NCBI RefSeq assembly: GCF_000350225.1
Contig: NW_005179314.1
Location: 8,767 to 71,462 of the forward strand
Direction: 5' to 3'
Length of the DNA stretch: 62,696 bases
Source: Chondrus crispus
Taxonomy: Eukaryota; Rhodophyta; Florideophyceae; Gigartinales; Gigartinaceae
Numbering within the stretch: position 1 is the first letter of the stretch; the number at the start of each line of letters is the position of its first letter. Shown piece by piece: positions 52,439-62,657 of the stretch. The translations under genes were made by a program, and so were the position numbers. The notes below the pieces were generated by a model. The model saw nothing but the letters and a program-made list of their open reading frames with translations. It searched no databases and was not told the DNA's origin.

Positions 52439-55400
52439 GATGGAAACTTGGGCGAAGTTCGAGCGACAGAGCATCGCATCGAACTCACCCCCGGCGCCAA
52501 GCCGTTTCGATTTCAGCCTATCGAGCTGGTCCCCGCGCCCGGGAGGCGGAACAAGCCTCGGTTGACGAGATGTTAGCCGTCGGGGTAATTTCCCGGTCCA
52601 AGTCCGAATGGGTGTCCCCCGTCGTGCTCATCCCCAAGTCAGATGGGACCCTCCGTTTCTGCATCGATTATCGACGGCTGAACGCGTTGACCGTGCGAGA
52701 TACGTACCCCATCCCTCGCATGGACGAGTGTCTTGACACACTCGGGGAAGCCAAGGTCTTTTCTACCCTTGATTGTAACTCCGGGTACTGGCAAATTCCA
52801 GTCGCCAAGGAGGATCGACCGAAGACCACGTTTACGTGCCACGCCGGGACGTATCAATTCAACCGTATGCCCTTCGGGTTGATGAACGCCCCGGCCACCT
52901 TTCAACGTATGCTGGATATCCTCCTCTCAGGCTATCGCTGGAAGAGCTGCCTCATCTACCTGGATGATATCATAATCTTCTCCAAGGATTATGACACGCA
53001 CCTCAAGGATGTGGACGTAATACTCCGTGCTCTGCAGCAGGAGGGATTATCACTTAAACTTAACAAGTGCAAGTTTTTCCAGGACTCTGTCGAGTACCTG
53101 GGACATATCATCCGACCGGGCGAACTCGAAGTCCACCCGAAGAATGTGAAAGCGCTCTCAGAAGCGACTCAACCACGGACCCAGACCGAGCTGCGCTCGT
53201 TCTTGGGAATGTGTAATGTCTACGGACGTTTCGTCGATCATTTCGCCAAGATAGCGGCGCCCCTTACGGCTATGCTCCGAAAAGGAGAGCCGGATGTCCT
53301 TCCCAATCTGGATGAAGAGCAGACCACGGCCTTTCAGACACTGAAGGAGTGCTTAATTTCGCCACCAGTCTTAAAACTCCCAAGACTGGGGCGCCCCTAC
53401 TCGCTGGATACGGATGCATCAGACGCTCAGTTGGGCTACACACTACTGCAGACCCACGAGGATGGACACCGATACCCTGTCGGATATTGGTCACGCACGC
53501 TCTCGTCAGCGGAACGCAACTACTCGACAACCGAGAAGGAATGCCTCGCCATCGTATGGGCGGTACAGACGCTCCGCCTGTACCTGGAAAGGGAGCGGTT
53601 CACGGTCAACACCGACCACCACTCTCTGCGGTGGCTGATGAACCTCGCCGATGCGAGTGGCCGACTGGCCCGGTGGCGCTTGCGCCTTGCCGAATATGAC
53701 TTCGACGTAACTTACGTGAAGGGAATCAAGAACTGCCTCGCCGATGCGCTGAGTCGTACCCCATCTACAGGAGGAACGACTATCCCGATCGACGAAGAAA
53801 TTCCTTGCTACACCGTCATGAATTTCGACGATGAGCCTCAGCATCAAGAGGAGACCTACGACACCACCGACGCCGAAATTTTCGCGGGCTGCTACGCGCT
53901 GGACCCTCCGGCCTCGATGGCCGCGATAACCCACGAAGACTTCTCTCGTGAACAGCACTCTGATCCATTTTGTAAGGAGGTGACTTCCCGTCTTGAGAAG
54001 GGGGAGGGGTTCGCTGAATTGCGCCGGTCCCGATTCTTCGTGAATCAGGAAGGGCTGGTCTGCCGGAAAGCCCACCTCGACGGTGTGGAACAGATCGTAG
54101 TACCCACAACCCTCCGGGAAAGGTTGCTGTACTTGTCGCATTATCCCGCCACCTCCGGCCATCCGGGAGGCAGGCGATTTTTCTATACGCTAAGACAGCG
54201 GTTTTATTGGCCAAGCATGTCGGTGGACTCCTACTCGACCGTAAGGTTATGTCCTGACTGCGCGAAGGCACGCATCAAACTGCGGAAGCACAACTCTGAG
54301 TTGAAGACATTTCCTCCGTCAGGGCCCCTGGAGTACATCGCCATCGACATTCTCGGCGAGCTCCCCCGTACACCAAGAGGAAACCGTTACCTCTTGGTGA
54401 TGACGGACAGATACTCCAAGCTAACCAGGACGGTCCCGCTCAAGAGGATTACCGCTGAAACGGTTGCGCAAGCGTTCATCTCCCACTGGGTGTTCGTATA
54501 CGGCGCCCCAGTGAAACTTCTCTCCGATAACGGAGGACAATTCACCTCGAGGTTTTTCCTCGCCGTGTGCAAGATACTCTCAATTGAGAGCGTGTTCACC
54601 ACGGCATATCACCCACAAACGAATGGGCAGGTGGAAAGATTCAACCGGACGTTGGTATCCACCCTCCGGCATTACCTCGCCGATAATCAACGTGACTGGG
54701 ATCAGTACACGGATGCGCTGACGTACGGCTATAATTGCACGGCGAACAGGATGATCGGTATGCGGCCGTTCGACCTGGTATTATCCCGTACCCCGAGTCC
54801 GTTATCCCTGCAACAAACGCCGCTGTTGGACTCATCCGCCTCAAGGGCGCAGTTTAAGATCCGCTACCTAGCGTGGCTCCGCAGCCTGATGTCGACGGCC
54901 AGCCGCAACTTGCTGGCCGGACAGGAGCGGTATAAGAACGATTTCGATAATCGGATACGCCACCCGACCCCGGACTATCGGGTGGGGGATCAGGTACTCG
55001 TGAACCGCTGCGCTACGCTCCGAGGAGAAAACGGACAAGGACCGGGTTAACAATAAGCTCGCACCGCGAACCGAGGGACCCTTCCCTGTCGTACAGGTGG
55101 ACGACCACACCGTCACCATCTTACGGGGGACGGGACTGAAGGACCGGCTCTCTCGCGACCGGGTCCTCAGATCTCCCCCGCTTCGTAGCAACGTGACAGG
55201 CCCCCCGCTGGGACCGGGGTCCTCAAACGGGGAAGACGAAAACCTCCCCGACGCGACCCCTTCGGAAGGGACCCCCGCGACACCGGCGCTCGCAAGGCCG
55301 CGGCCGCCGGGGCTGATGGACGCCATCATCGGCGGAGGCACCGAGGACGCCCTCACACGTCTCGCTGGGTTCCGCTCTCGAATCGGGGCGAACCGCCCCG

Positions 55401-55927
55401 AAACAGCGAACTACCCCCCGCCGCCGGACTCAAGACTCCGAACGAAGGACACGCGTCCCGTTACGCGCTTGCAAACGGCGAGGGAACCCCACGAGCCAAC
55501 AGTGGACCCTACGGAACCACCCGCGCCCCGCCGCGACAGGGCCTCCGCCCCCCCGGCGACCGATCCCGCTCAGCGCGCGTTCATCTCGTCGGGCGCGGCG
55601 CACCTGGCCGCGAGGTGCACGTTCCGACCCGACGCCTTCCGCGTACCTCTACGCGTGCCATCGGGGCAGGAACTCCCTCCTGCTTCCTCTGCGGGAGACC
55701 CCACTGACACCTACGTCGTGCAATCGCTAACCGGGCACGGGCCGGGAGATGACGGGCTCCCCCTGTTTCGCGTACGTTGGTACGGGTACAGCGACGCCGA
55801 GTCGACCTGGGAGCCCGCCCGTCATATCGACTACAACACGGTCGCGCGATATTGCCGAAGGAAGCGGGTACCAATCCCCGACCGCGCTCTATGGGGGCAT
55901 CCCGACAGCGTGGGAATCGGGAATTAG
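52439..55927 (+). pseudogene. Ty3-A pol: RT, RNase H, integrase and chromodomain
   Basis: After a frame change near 52520 a long frame runs to 55050. RT is seen in YRRLNALTVRDTYPIPRMDE, FSTLDCNSGYWQIP (Asp) and CLIYLDDIIIFSK (YLDD). RNase H has YSLDTDASDAQLG, NYSTTEKECLAIVWA and FTVNTDHHSLRWL. Integrase has the zinc pair (SGHPGGRR, CPDCAKARIKL) and a complete DDE: AIDILGELPRT, LLSDNGGQFTS and YHPQTNGQVERFNRTL. A shift near 55030 (extra A in AAAA) leads to GPFPVVQVDDHTVTIL, a GPF/Y-like region. A C-terminal chromodomain follows (VRWYGYSDAESTWEPARHID, about 55770-55830). Chromodomains steer integration to marked chromatin. The catalytic residues are all intact; only frameshifts break it. Confidence 0.9.
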
Positions 55928-56687
55928 AGGGATGAATCGCGCCCCAGCACCTCGGTTGAGGTACGATAGCCTACTGTGGAGCCCCTGGAAACACGCGACG
56001 CGTCGACGCGGAACGCCGCCGGACGCCCTAGCCAGTCAACGCCGCCCACCTGTCGTATTTGATTTTTTGTGATTTTTTGGGAATGGTTTGATTTTTCATT
56101 TTTTGGTTAGGGATGCCCACTCCCGGGCGAGAACAGACACCGACCCTTCCCTTCCGGGAGCGGTTGACGGTGTCTCGCCCTGCGGTACAGTAGTCGCTCC
56201 CTCTCCCCACGCCCTCGCGGGTCACCACCCCCTGCGGAGGGAGAGAAAGACGCTCCCCTCCCACGTCAAGCAACTGTGGTATCCACCCCGGTCTCCCGCG
56301 TCCGTCGGCAACGATCCGCTCCCGCCTCAGGACCGAGCCACCAGCCCGACATGTGCGTCGTTCCGTTCTTGCGCTTTGCCGCGTCCTCTCCCCGTACGGG
56401 ACCATCTCGTACGCGGCGACCGCGACCGCTATGCCCTTCAGCATAGCATGTCCCGGGCCCCTACCCGCACGGGAGAGGCGAAAAATTGGTACACGCTTTG
56501 ACGAAGTCCTTGCCCACGTTATAGCGTGTCCCGGGCCTCGACCCGCACGGGGGAGAAGAAAAATCGGTGCTCGCTTGAAGAAGACGCTGTCTTCGTGAGG
56601 GAACCCAGAACTCCTCCCCCGTCTACCGGTGGCACCCTCTACGAAGTGCCGCCCGAAACGGGTGATTCGTACCCCCGAGTTCGGGAC
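55928..56687. other. Ty3-A 3' region, no clear gene
   Basis: AT-rich after 56060 (GATTTTTTGTGATTTTTTGGG), then GC-rich. A degenerate duplication at about 56447 and 56522 shares GTCCCGGGCC...CCCGCACGGGAGA. No protein-like frame. Confidence 0.5.
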
Positions 56688-57160
56688 GTTTTATTCCCTC
56701 GCCACCGACGAGAATTACCATCCGCGCTGCGCTGTCGCTGACGGCCCGCCCTCACCGCCGCGCGCCGCGTCCCTACTCCCGACTTCGTGTCGTTTTATTT
56801 CCTCGCCCTCGACGAGAATTACCTTCCGCGCTGCGCTGTCGCTGACGGCCCGCCCTCACCGCCGCGCGCCGCGACCCCACTTCCGACTTCGTGTCGTTTT
56901 ATTCCCTCGCCATCGACGAGAATTACCTTCCGCACTGCGCTGTCGCTGACGGTCCGCCCTCACCGCCGCGCGCCGCGACCCTACTTCCGACTTCGTGTCG
57001 TTATATTCCCTCGACTCAACGAGGACTACCTCCCGCACTGTGCTGTTCGCTGACGGCCCGCCGTCACCGCCACGCGCCGCGGCCCTACTTCCGACTTCAT
57101 GTCGTATACTCCCTCGCCTTGGGCGAGACTACCTGCCGCACCGCGGTAATCGCCGATCGT
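56688..57160 (+). repeat. Five 104-bp tandem repeats
   Basis: Units start near 56688, 56792, 56896, 57000 and 57103, each beginning GTTTTATTCCCTCGCC, then GACGAGAATTACC and CTGTCGCTGACGG. The last copies are degenerate. The period is not a multiple of three, so it is unlikely to be coding. It lies just downstream of the antisense ORF's stop. Confidence 0.9.
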
Positions 57161-57194
57161 CTCCGGCACGCTGCTACGCGCGGTAACACCGACC

Positions 57195-58121
57195 TTACGC
57201 GTCGCGTCCCCCCTCGTGCGGCACGAGCCCTCCGGAGGCGACCGCCGTCGGGGTTCTCACAGCGTGGTCACCCCGCACCGGCGACGAGGAGGCCGCGAGC
57301 GCGTCCCCCGCGGGCTCACCTGCCGCGACCCCGCTCGGCTCCGACGTCCCCTCCGCGAGCAGACGATGTAGCTGTTCTCGCCATTGCGGATCCTTCAGCC
57401 AACCGCGCAGCTCGGCGTCCGTCATCGTCGCTGTATCGCGTCGCTCCACCCCCCTCGGGCGGGGGTCCTCAGTACCCTTCCCAAAACCGACGCCGCGACG
57501 CCGGACGCGCCGACCCTCGCCCTCTCGCTCCGCGACCCGGACTTCTCCGGAACGTCCTCCTCCGCCGCCTCCTTCGGCAACCCCTTCCCCTCCCCTCAGT
57601 AATTCCGGTTGGTCCAGGCGAAGCGTTCCGCTCTCGAGCCGGACCCAGTTGCCACGGTCCGGGCGGCCCACGTCATGCTGTCTCCCAGGGGAGTAGTGCG
57701 TGCGCCGGGGGTTGTCGAAGTGATGGCCCTGGGCGTAAGGGACGCGCGACCAGTCGATGTCCCCGTGGAGAGCCAGGAGGACCCGTAACTGTCGCTGTGC
57801 TTCTGTGCTACCCAGGATGCGCGTCAAGTCCAGCCGGTGCAACCACTCCACGACCATGGTCGGGAGGATGAATAACCGCCCCTCGTGGGCGTACTTCAAG
57901 AACCGCCCCGCAACTAAGGCGAGCCACTCGCTGAGAAAAACCATCCAGCGTGCGGACTGAGGGTCCTCCGTGAGACTCAGTCCAAAGTACACCACGCACG
58001 GGGGAATTTCCGCAATGAAGTCCGCAGGGACTTCGTACTGCGCAAACCACGCCGGTATCTCAGGATACCGCGTGCTCAACACCGCGCTCGTTGGTGTGAG
58101 GAAGGAAGCATGGGAGGACAT
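57195..58121 (-). CDS. Antisense ORF of Ty3-A, unknown function
   Basis: A minus-strand ATG at 58119-58121 opens 308 codons to a TAA at 57195-57197, opposite to gag-pol and between pol and the 3' LTR. The N-terminal 120 residues read as a folded protein rich in Trp, Leu and Phe (PEIPAWFAQYEVPADFIAEI, RWMVFLSEWLALVAGRFLKY, LPTMVVEWLHRLDLTRILGS). A Gly/Arg/Glu-rich linker follows, then a small helical segment (MTDAELRGWLKDPQWREQLH) and an Ala/Ser/Pro-rich tail. I recognise no family. The start codon lies inside 39-bp tandem repeats that could be promoter or N-terminal repeats. A plus-strand frame over the same bases looks like low-complexity shadow. Additional antisense ORFs are known from some plant LTR elements. 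Confidence 0.6.
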   Translation of the reverse strand: MSSHASFLTPTSAVLSTRYPEIPAWFAQYEVPADFIAEIPPCVVYFGLSLTEDPQSARWMVFLSEWLALVAGRFLKYAHEGRLFILPTMVVEWLHRLDLTRILGSTEAQRQLRVLLALHGDIDWSRVPYAQGHHFDNPRRTHYSPGRQHDVGRPDRGNWVRLESGTLRLDQPELLRGGEGVAEGGGGGGRSGEVRVAEREGEGRRVRRRGVGFGKGTEDPRPRGVERRDTATMTDAELRGWLKDPQWREQLHRLLAEGTSEPSGVAAGEPAGDALAASSSPVRGDHAVRTPTAVASGGLVPHEGGRDA

Positions 58122-58345
58122 CGCGCTCGTCCAGGCGGACAGGTATCAGAGAACACCGCGCTCGTTGGCGCGAGGAAGGACAGGTATCGGAGAACACCGC
58201 GCTCGTTGGCGCGAGGAAGGGCGCATCGGAGAACACCGCGCTCGTTGGCGCAAGGAAGGGGGCATCGGAGGACATCGCGCTCGTTGTTGCGAACAGGGAG
58301 CATCGGAGGACATCGCGCTCGTCCAGGCGGACAGGTACGCGTGCT
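58070..58345. repeat. 39-41-bp tandem repeats at the start of the antisense ORF
   Basis: About six units with the core AACACCGCGCTCGTTGGCGC (or GACATCGCGCTCG) begin near 58078, 58152, 58193, 58232, 58270 and 58309. Most are 39 bp apart. On the minus strand a unit encodes a 13-residue repeat (APFLAPTSAVFSD). Confidence 0.85.
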
Positions 58346-58511
58346 GGTACGAAGAAGTGCGCGTGGCGTGAAGAAGTGGACATCGCGGCTGGCAGGTGCC
58401 CGCCCCCCCTCATAACTCCGGACAAGGCGATGTCCCGTGCCAGACCACCGGCGGTCCACCAGTCGCCGAAACCAGGGTTCGCGAGGACGCTCTATTCTAA
58501 GCGGGGGGCTA

Positions 58512-59143
58512 TGTAGTGCACTGACCCACCTTTCCCTTTTCCCAAGGCACACGTGTCCCCGGCCAGCACGACTCCTTCTCCGGGACACACGTGTACCGCG
58601 CGCCACGTGTAACCAGGCGTCAAGGCTCCTGTGTCCAGGTGTCACCCCCCCCCACGTGTAGTGGTTGTCATACCTCCCCAAGGGGAGTTTCTCCGGTCGT
58701 CGCCGCCGTCGTTTTAATTTAGTATCTTTTAGTTTAATTAATTATAGCTCCGACGTCGGCTAGTATATAGCCGACGTCCGACCCTAAGTAAATCCTCACG
58801 AAGCTTTGGGTCTACAACTCGGGTTTCTGGAACGGAGTCGTAGCCTCGCGTCGGTCCCCGTCCCACGACGGTACCCTGCGAGCCATCTACGTCCCGATTC
58901 CCTCCTGTCTCTACCGCGCGCGTCGTCCCGCCACGCCCGGCTCTCCGCGCGACACCTGTCCCTACCGCCCCGCCCCTCCTGGGCTCTGTTTTACACCTTT
59001 TTCCTTACTTTCCCTACTGCGCCTCGCGCCCGGCCCCGTACTGGTCCCTTACGGGTGGTCTCCCGATAACCCCCCTACACGCGCCCCCGAACGCGCGCGC
59101 TCTGCCAGAGGGGGATCCCACCCTTCCCCCTCAGTGCACGACA
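58512..59143 (+). repeat. 3' LTR of Ty3-A
   Basis: Same 632-bp length and ends as the 5' LTR, about 1% different by eye. It carries the palindrome with TATA at 58752-58778. Confidence 0.95.
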
Positions 59144-59677
59144 ACGATCCATACAGCTACGCGCGCACACACGTGTCCTCCACGTGTACGAGACGCGTAA
59201 TACACGTGGACTGTCAGCCCCGACGGCTGACAGCGTTACAATGTCGGTCGACCGGCACTACTGTAGAGTTATGATAGACTACAATGTACATTGAATATGA
59301 GCGGACCGCCGGCGGTGGAGGACGACAAGCACGGACTTGTCCAGGATCCCCCACCTTGGTCCGCCCGCGTACTTTTAGGTACTTCCGTTAGTTACCTAAG
59401 AATAGCACCGCGCGCGGGTTGAGGACGCGCACAGCACGCCCACGAGCCGGTTCCGCCTCCGCCTTTCGGTACTGGATCGTCACCCAGTACCGCTTCGGGG
59501 CGACGAGGTGTAGAACCGCCCGCGCGTGCGCCAGTCCTCCCCGATCACGCTCTACCAGCGCTACCTCGAGCCCGTGCTCGGTACCGTGGGTGGGCCGTGC
59601 TTCTATCTTCCCGCCGATCGGGGTCATTCCGAACTGTCAGTACTCACCCCCTCGTCGTTAGGGGTGATTATACTACA
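59144..59677 (+). mobile_element. LTR2 copy 2, right piece
   Basis: Continues the LTR2 family from the ACGTG-rich part: CTGTCAGCCCCGACGGCTGACAG (59210-59233), GGCGGTGGAGGACGACAAGC (about 59311), TCGGTACTGGATCGTCACCC (59465 on), ending GGGGTGATTATACTACA (inverse TGTAGTATAATC). Together with 48291-48350 it makes a 594-bp LTR. It separates Helitron blocks. Confidence 0.85.
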
Positions 59678-60683
59678 GCGTGTCTACAGGAACGCAGAGC
59701 TTGTTAATCTCTTTCAAATCCTTTTCGGAGATGTGGTATTTCGCAATTGCCATATTTAGTTTTGGGAATTCACTGTCACAAAGTCTAATAGAAACAGTGA
59801 GTGGGGCTTTGAATTTGGAGGACGCGTACAATCGAAACCCTTTTTCTTCTCGAGAAAGTATCATGTTCACACCGTCTTCTTTAAGAATTGCTTTTCCATT
59901 TTCTAAGGTAAAGTATTTGGAAATCATTTAGAAGGCCTTTCCATTAACTAGAACTATTTGCCTCGGATCTTCAACTAACAGAACTGAAATACTAGCGAAT
60001 GTAATGTTCGAATTAAAGATCTGCCGAAGTCTTTCATCAATCAGAGAAAGCCACTCATGAATGATCAAAAGTTTAACAGAGCTCCAGCAATCTAAACGCC
60101 TTGCATTTGCAGACGGAGAAAGGGACGGGAGAGGTAATTCTCCCCGTCTCACCTGTTTGTTCATGTTTACAGAGAAGCTGAGGTCATGGTGAACTGTGAA
60201 TCCATGAATAATGCCAGCAGCAGCTCTACTAAAAGCCATGGCGGTCGATTTCCCAAGCTTCCCAAGAGGAAAATTTCGAATCAGTCAGATGCTTTGTTGG
60301 TGACAGAATCCATTGTTTGGTCCAATTCTTGTAGTGTTGCGAACTCTGCAGATTCAAATGGTGAGTCATTCTTGTGGCATCTAATGTCTACCTACCCATG
60401 TTCTGAGTTTACTGACGACCCAAGACTTTCCTGCTCCTGGTACACCAATCATTGTAATTAGTGGAGTGTTTTCTAGAGGGACTTTGGTTAGATTTAACTG
60501 AGGATTATACAGAGCGTAGTAGTACGCTTCAACAACATTACTAGCAAGATCAAGAGCTTTTCTTTGTTCTGTGCTCTTACATTCGGCTTTTACAGAAGAA
60601 AGAAACATATCTGCCGCCTTTTTTCTGCTGCCGTCCGCGCATGATAGGGCATCAACGACTTCAGGATTGTGTTGCATCGACAA
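59678..60683 (-). pseudogene. Helitron helicase, Walker A and B region
   Basis: Minus strand from 60683: PLITMIGVPGAGKSWVVSKL is a Walker A motif (GxPGxGKS). After a frame change, MAFSRAAAGIIHGFTVHH (about 60239) resembles the Helitron 'TG-AA--I-G-TIHS' block. VKLLIIHEWLSLIDERL has the Walker B position with Asp replaced by His, and SVLLVEDPRQI matches 'LLFGD-RQL'. The piece 59927-59678 (MISKYFTLENGKAILKEDGV) is open but unrecognised and stops at LTR2 copy 2. The Helitron helicase unwinds DNA for rolling-circle transposition. The altered Walker B and the stops show it is dead. Confidence 0.75.
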
Positions 60684-60946
60684 AGGATTCTCCCCAATGT
60701 GATAAGAGACATAAACTCAACATGATCTTCAGCGATGTGAGAATTGTTCCATGTTAACGCGGTCGATCCGGCAGCGTCATCTCTGAGTGGGGTCCATTGG
60801 TTATTGGCATGAACAAACATATTTTGCGGAATACCATCCCATGCCTTATATCCAGCCTCATGCAAGTTCTTTTGCGCGTAGGTCCAAGAATACGAAAAGT
60901 TATCTGGGTCTAAATCTGTAAAGTTGAGATCATTTTCTTCTTCGTC

Positions 60947-61786
60947 TTATGATTCACCCGTTTCACTGTCCAACATAATTTTTTCACTTCTTTTAGAAGT
61001 GCTTTGAGATTCTTGGTTCGAACTCATGTCTTGTGAAGTAGTAGCATTATAAAGGTCCGTTTCGTTTTCTTCGAACTTGTGTAAAAATGGATAAAGCCGA
61101 CTGCTGCAGTCATACAAATTTAGTGTAGTTTTGGAGTGGTAAAACGTATAAGAATCAGGAAGGGATTTCTTCTCTCCAGTGCAGGTCACAAGATCTACAT
61201 CGGATCTATGTGGCACATGCAGGGCTAATGCTCCACCACACCATTTTGGGGTTCTTATAGCTGGTGGCGACAAACGATATTTGAGGTCCAACACGCAATC
61301 TTGTTCACAAAGGTTTCTTGGTAATACAATTCTGTCCCGTTTATCTTTGGACTGCTCCAGAGGCTCAGTTATCTTCTTTCTCTGAGTAACAACATAAATT
61401 TCAATATATTTTGTTATGCACATATTTTCTGATGAGCACAATTGCCGCGCGATAGGATCATAGAGGTATTCTGGTCGGTTAAAGTAGCTTTCGGCTATTT
61501 TATCTACTTTATTCAGAATGTCTCTGTTCTGTAAGCTTCTTTTGATTGTTTCAGGGTCTGGGAGATCAAAATCATCAATTTCTTTTGTATTCTCGTGTAG
61601 AAGCTCAGCCAACACTGAATTAGGGGAATCGATTTGTTCTTGGATTCCTGTAGAACTTGATGAAGTCGGTAGAGCCAGATAACATCGAGTATCAAGTCTC
61701 AATACCTTCGATGATGTGAATCGATGTGGAAATAAAAGTAGATTGGAAGCAGCCTCCAGTAGCCCTGTTGCACGGCACGTGTCCAT
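60947..61786 (-). pseudogene. Helitron linker between Rep and helicase
   Basis: An open minus-strand frame of 279 codons with no strong motif lies where the Rep-helicase linker is expected, directly after the Rep tyrosine block. It shows an acidic middle (HENTKEIDDFDLPDPETIKR) and a Cys-containing segment (RNLCEQDCVLDLKYR). Assignment is by position. Confidence 0.5.
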
Positions 61787-62657
61787 ATTTGGCAGTATTT
61801 TTCGAAGAGCAACTTTTGTATCGTTTTCTGCATCGAAAGATTATTTTGTTTATCACATCTCTTATGTTCGACGTTTTATCCACTTTGGAAGTGTAATAAG
61901 TTACGTAAACAATAGAAGCAAAGGCGCTGCCACAGAGAACTGTCAGATCCATATTGGCTCTCTAAAAATTGAGAACGGGTACACTGTACTGTTTCACTCT
62001 CGCGTGATTTCTCCTTAAAAGTATGCGGTGACTCGGGTTTTTATGTTGATCCCTGAGAACTACTACTCTAGTATTGTTCGCAATGGAAAAAGGAAACTTG
62101 CTTTGGCACAGTTTGGTGCCATTCTTCGTACAGTATGATGAACAGTGATGTAGGCTGACAGATCGGACCAAGTTGTTAATAGAACGGCGCACATCTGAAT
62201 GAACAAATTATTCTTGAAGTGAGCAAGCCCTATCCGTGATGCTTCGGAAAACTTCACTTCGTAGCAGCAGGGGTCCAAGGCTTCCGACAGTATTATTTTC
62301 GGTGTATTCATCTACTTTATCTGAGAGATCATATCGCGATTTTAAAATTTTGCTGTATACGTGGAGCATGGCGCTCGCAAGTGCCTCAGCTTTGAGCTTA
62401 ACATCTTCCTGCTCTTCATGGAGGTCTCCTGTTTCTGTGAGCTTTAGTTGGGAGACAGCACCTTTTGTCCAGAACAGGAAGTGTGCATGTTCTGAAAGTC
62501 TTCCTTGCCATTCAGCCTTCTGCACGTGATGCGTGACTTCTCCAAGACGTTTTGATTCGCCTCGAATGACGAAATTGAGAAACGCTTGAAGTCGCTTTTT
62601 CCAAGCCATTGTCATTTGTACAGGATTGTTTGCGAGCATGCAGGCGCGTTCGCTCAC
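61692..62657 (-). pseudogene. Helitron Rep (HUH endonuclease) region
   Basis: From 62657 leftwards NNPVQMTMAWKKRLQAFLNF and GEVTHHVQKAEWQG lead to SEHAHFLFWTKG, the HUH metal-binding motif (His-x-His) of Helitron Rep. Further on, a Cys-rich piece and RRNHARVKQYSVPVLNF are followed by an in-frame TAG and then RANMDLTVLCGSAFASIVYV with TYYTSK. This corresponds to 'RAN-D-QPV...YVTKY-SK' with the two catalytic tyrosines. Rep nicks one strand and links to it through tyrosine. The stop and frame changes show it is inactive. The N-terminus lies beyond the window. Confidence 0.78.

Larger units (their letters stand above)
48351..59143 (+). mobile_element. Ty3/gypsy chromovirus-type element A with antisense ORF region
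   Basis: Two 632-bp LTRs (48351-48982, 58512-59143) differ at roughly seven positions, so the insertion is recent. Inside are gag, protease, RT, RNase H, integrase and a C-terminal chromodomain, then a long 3' region (55928-58511) with tandem repeats and an antisense ORF. A purine-rich AAGCGGGGGGCTA precedes the 3' LTR. It is inserted in LTR2 copy 2. The 5-bp flanks ACAAG and ACGAT do not match. Lesions are few: two gag stops and two or three frameshifts. Confidence 0.93.

Noticed and set aside
56891..57871. Plus-strand 326-codon open frame overlapping the antisense ORF
   Set aside because: It begins within the 104-bp repeats, changes frame between units and is Arg/Pro-rich low complexity. 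The minus-strand reading is far more protein-like.
58070..58345. CRISPR-like array
   Set aside because: The repeats are contiguous with no unique spacers, within a eukaryotic LTR element. They are ordinary tandem repeats.
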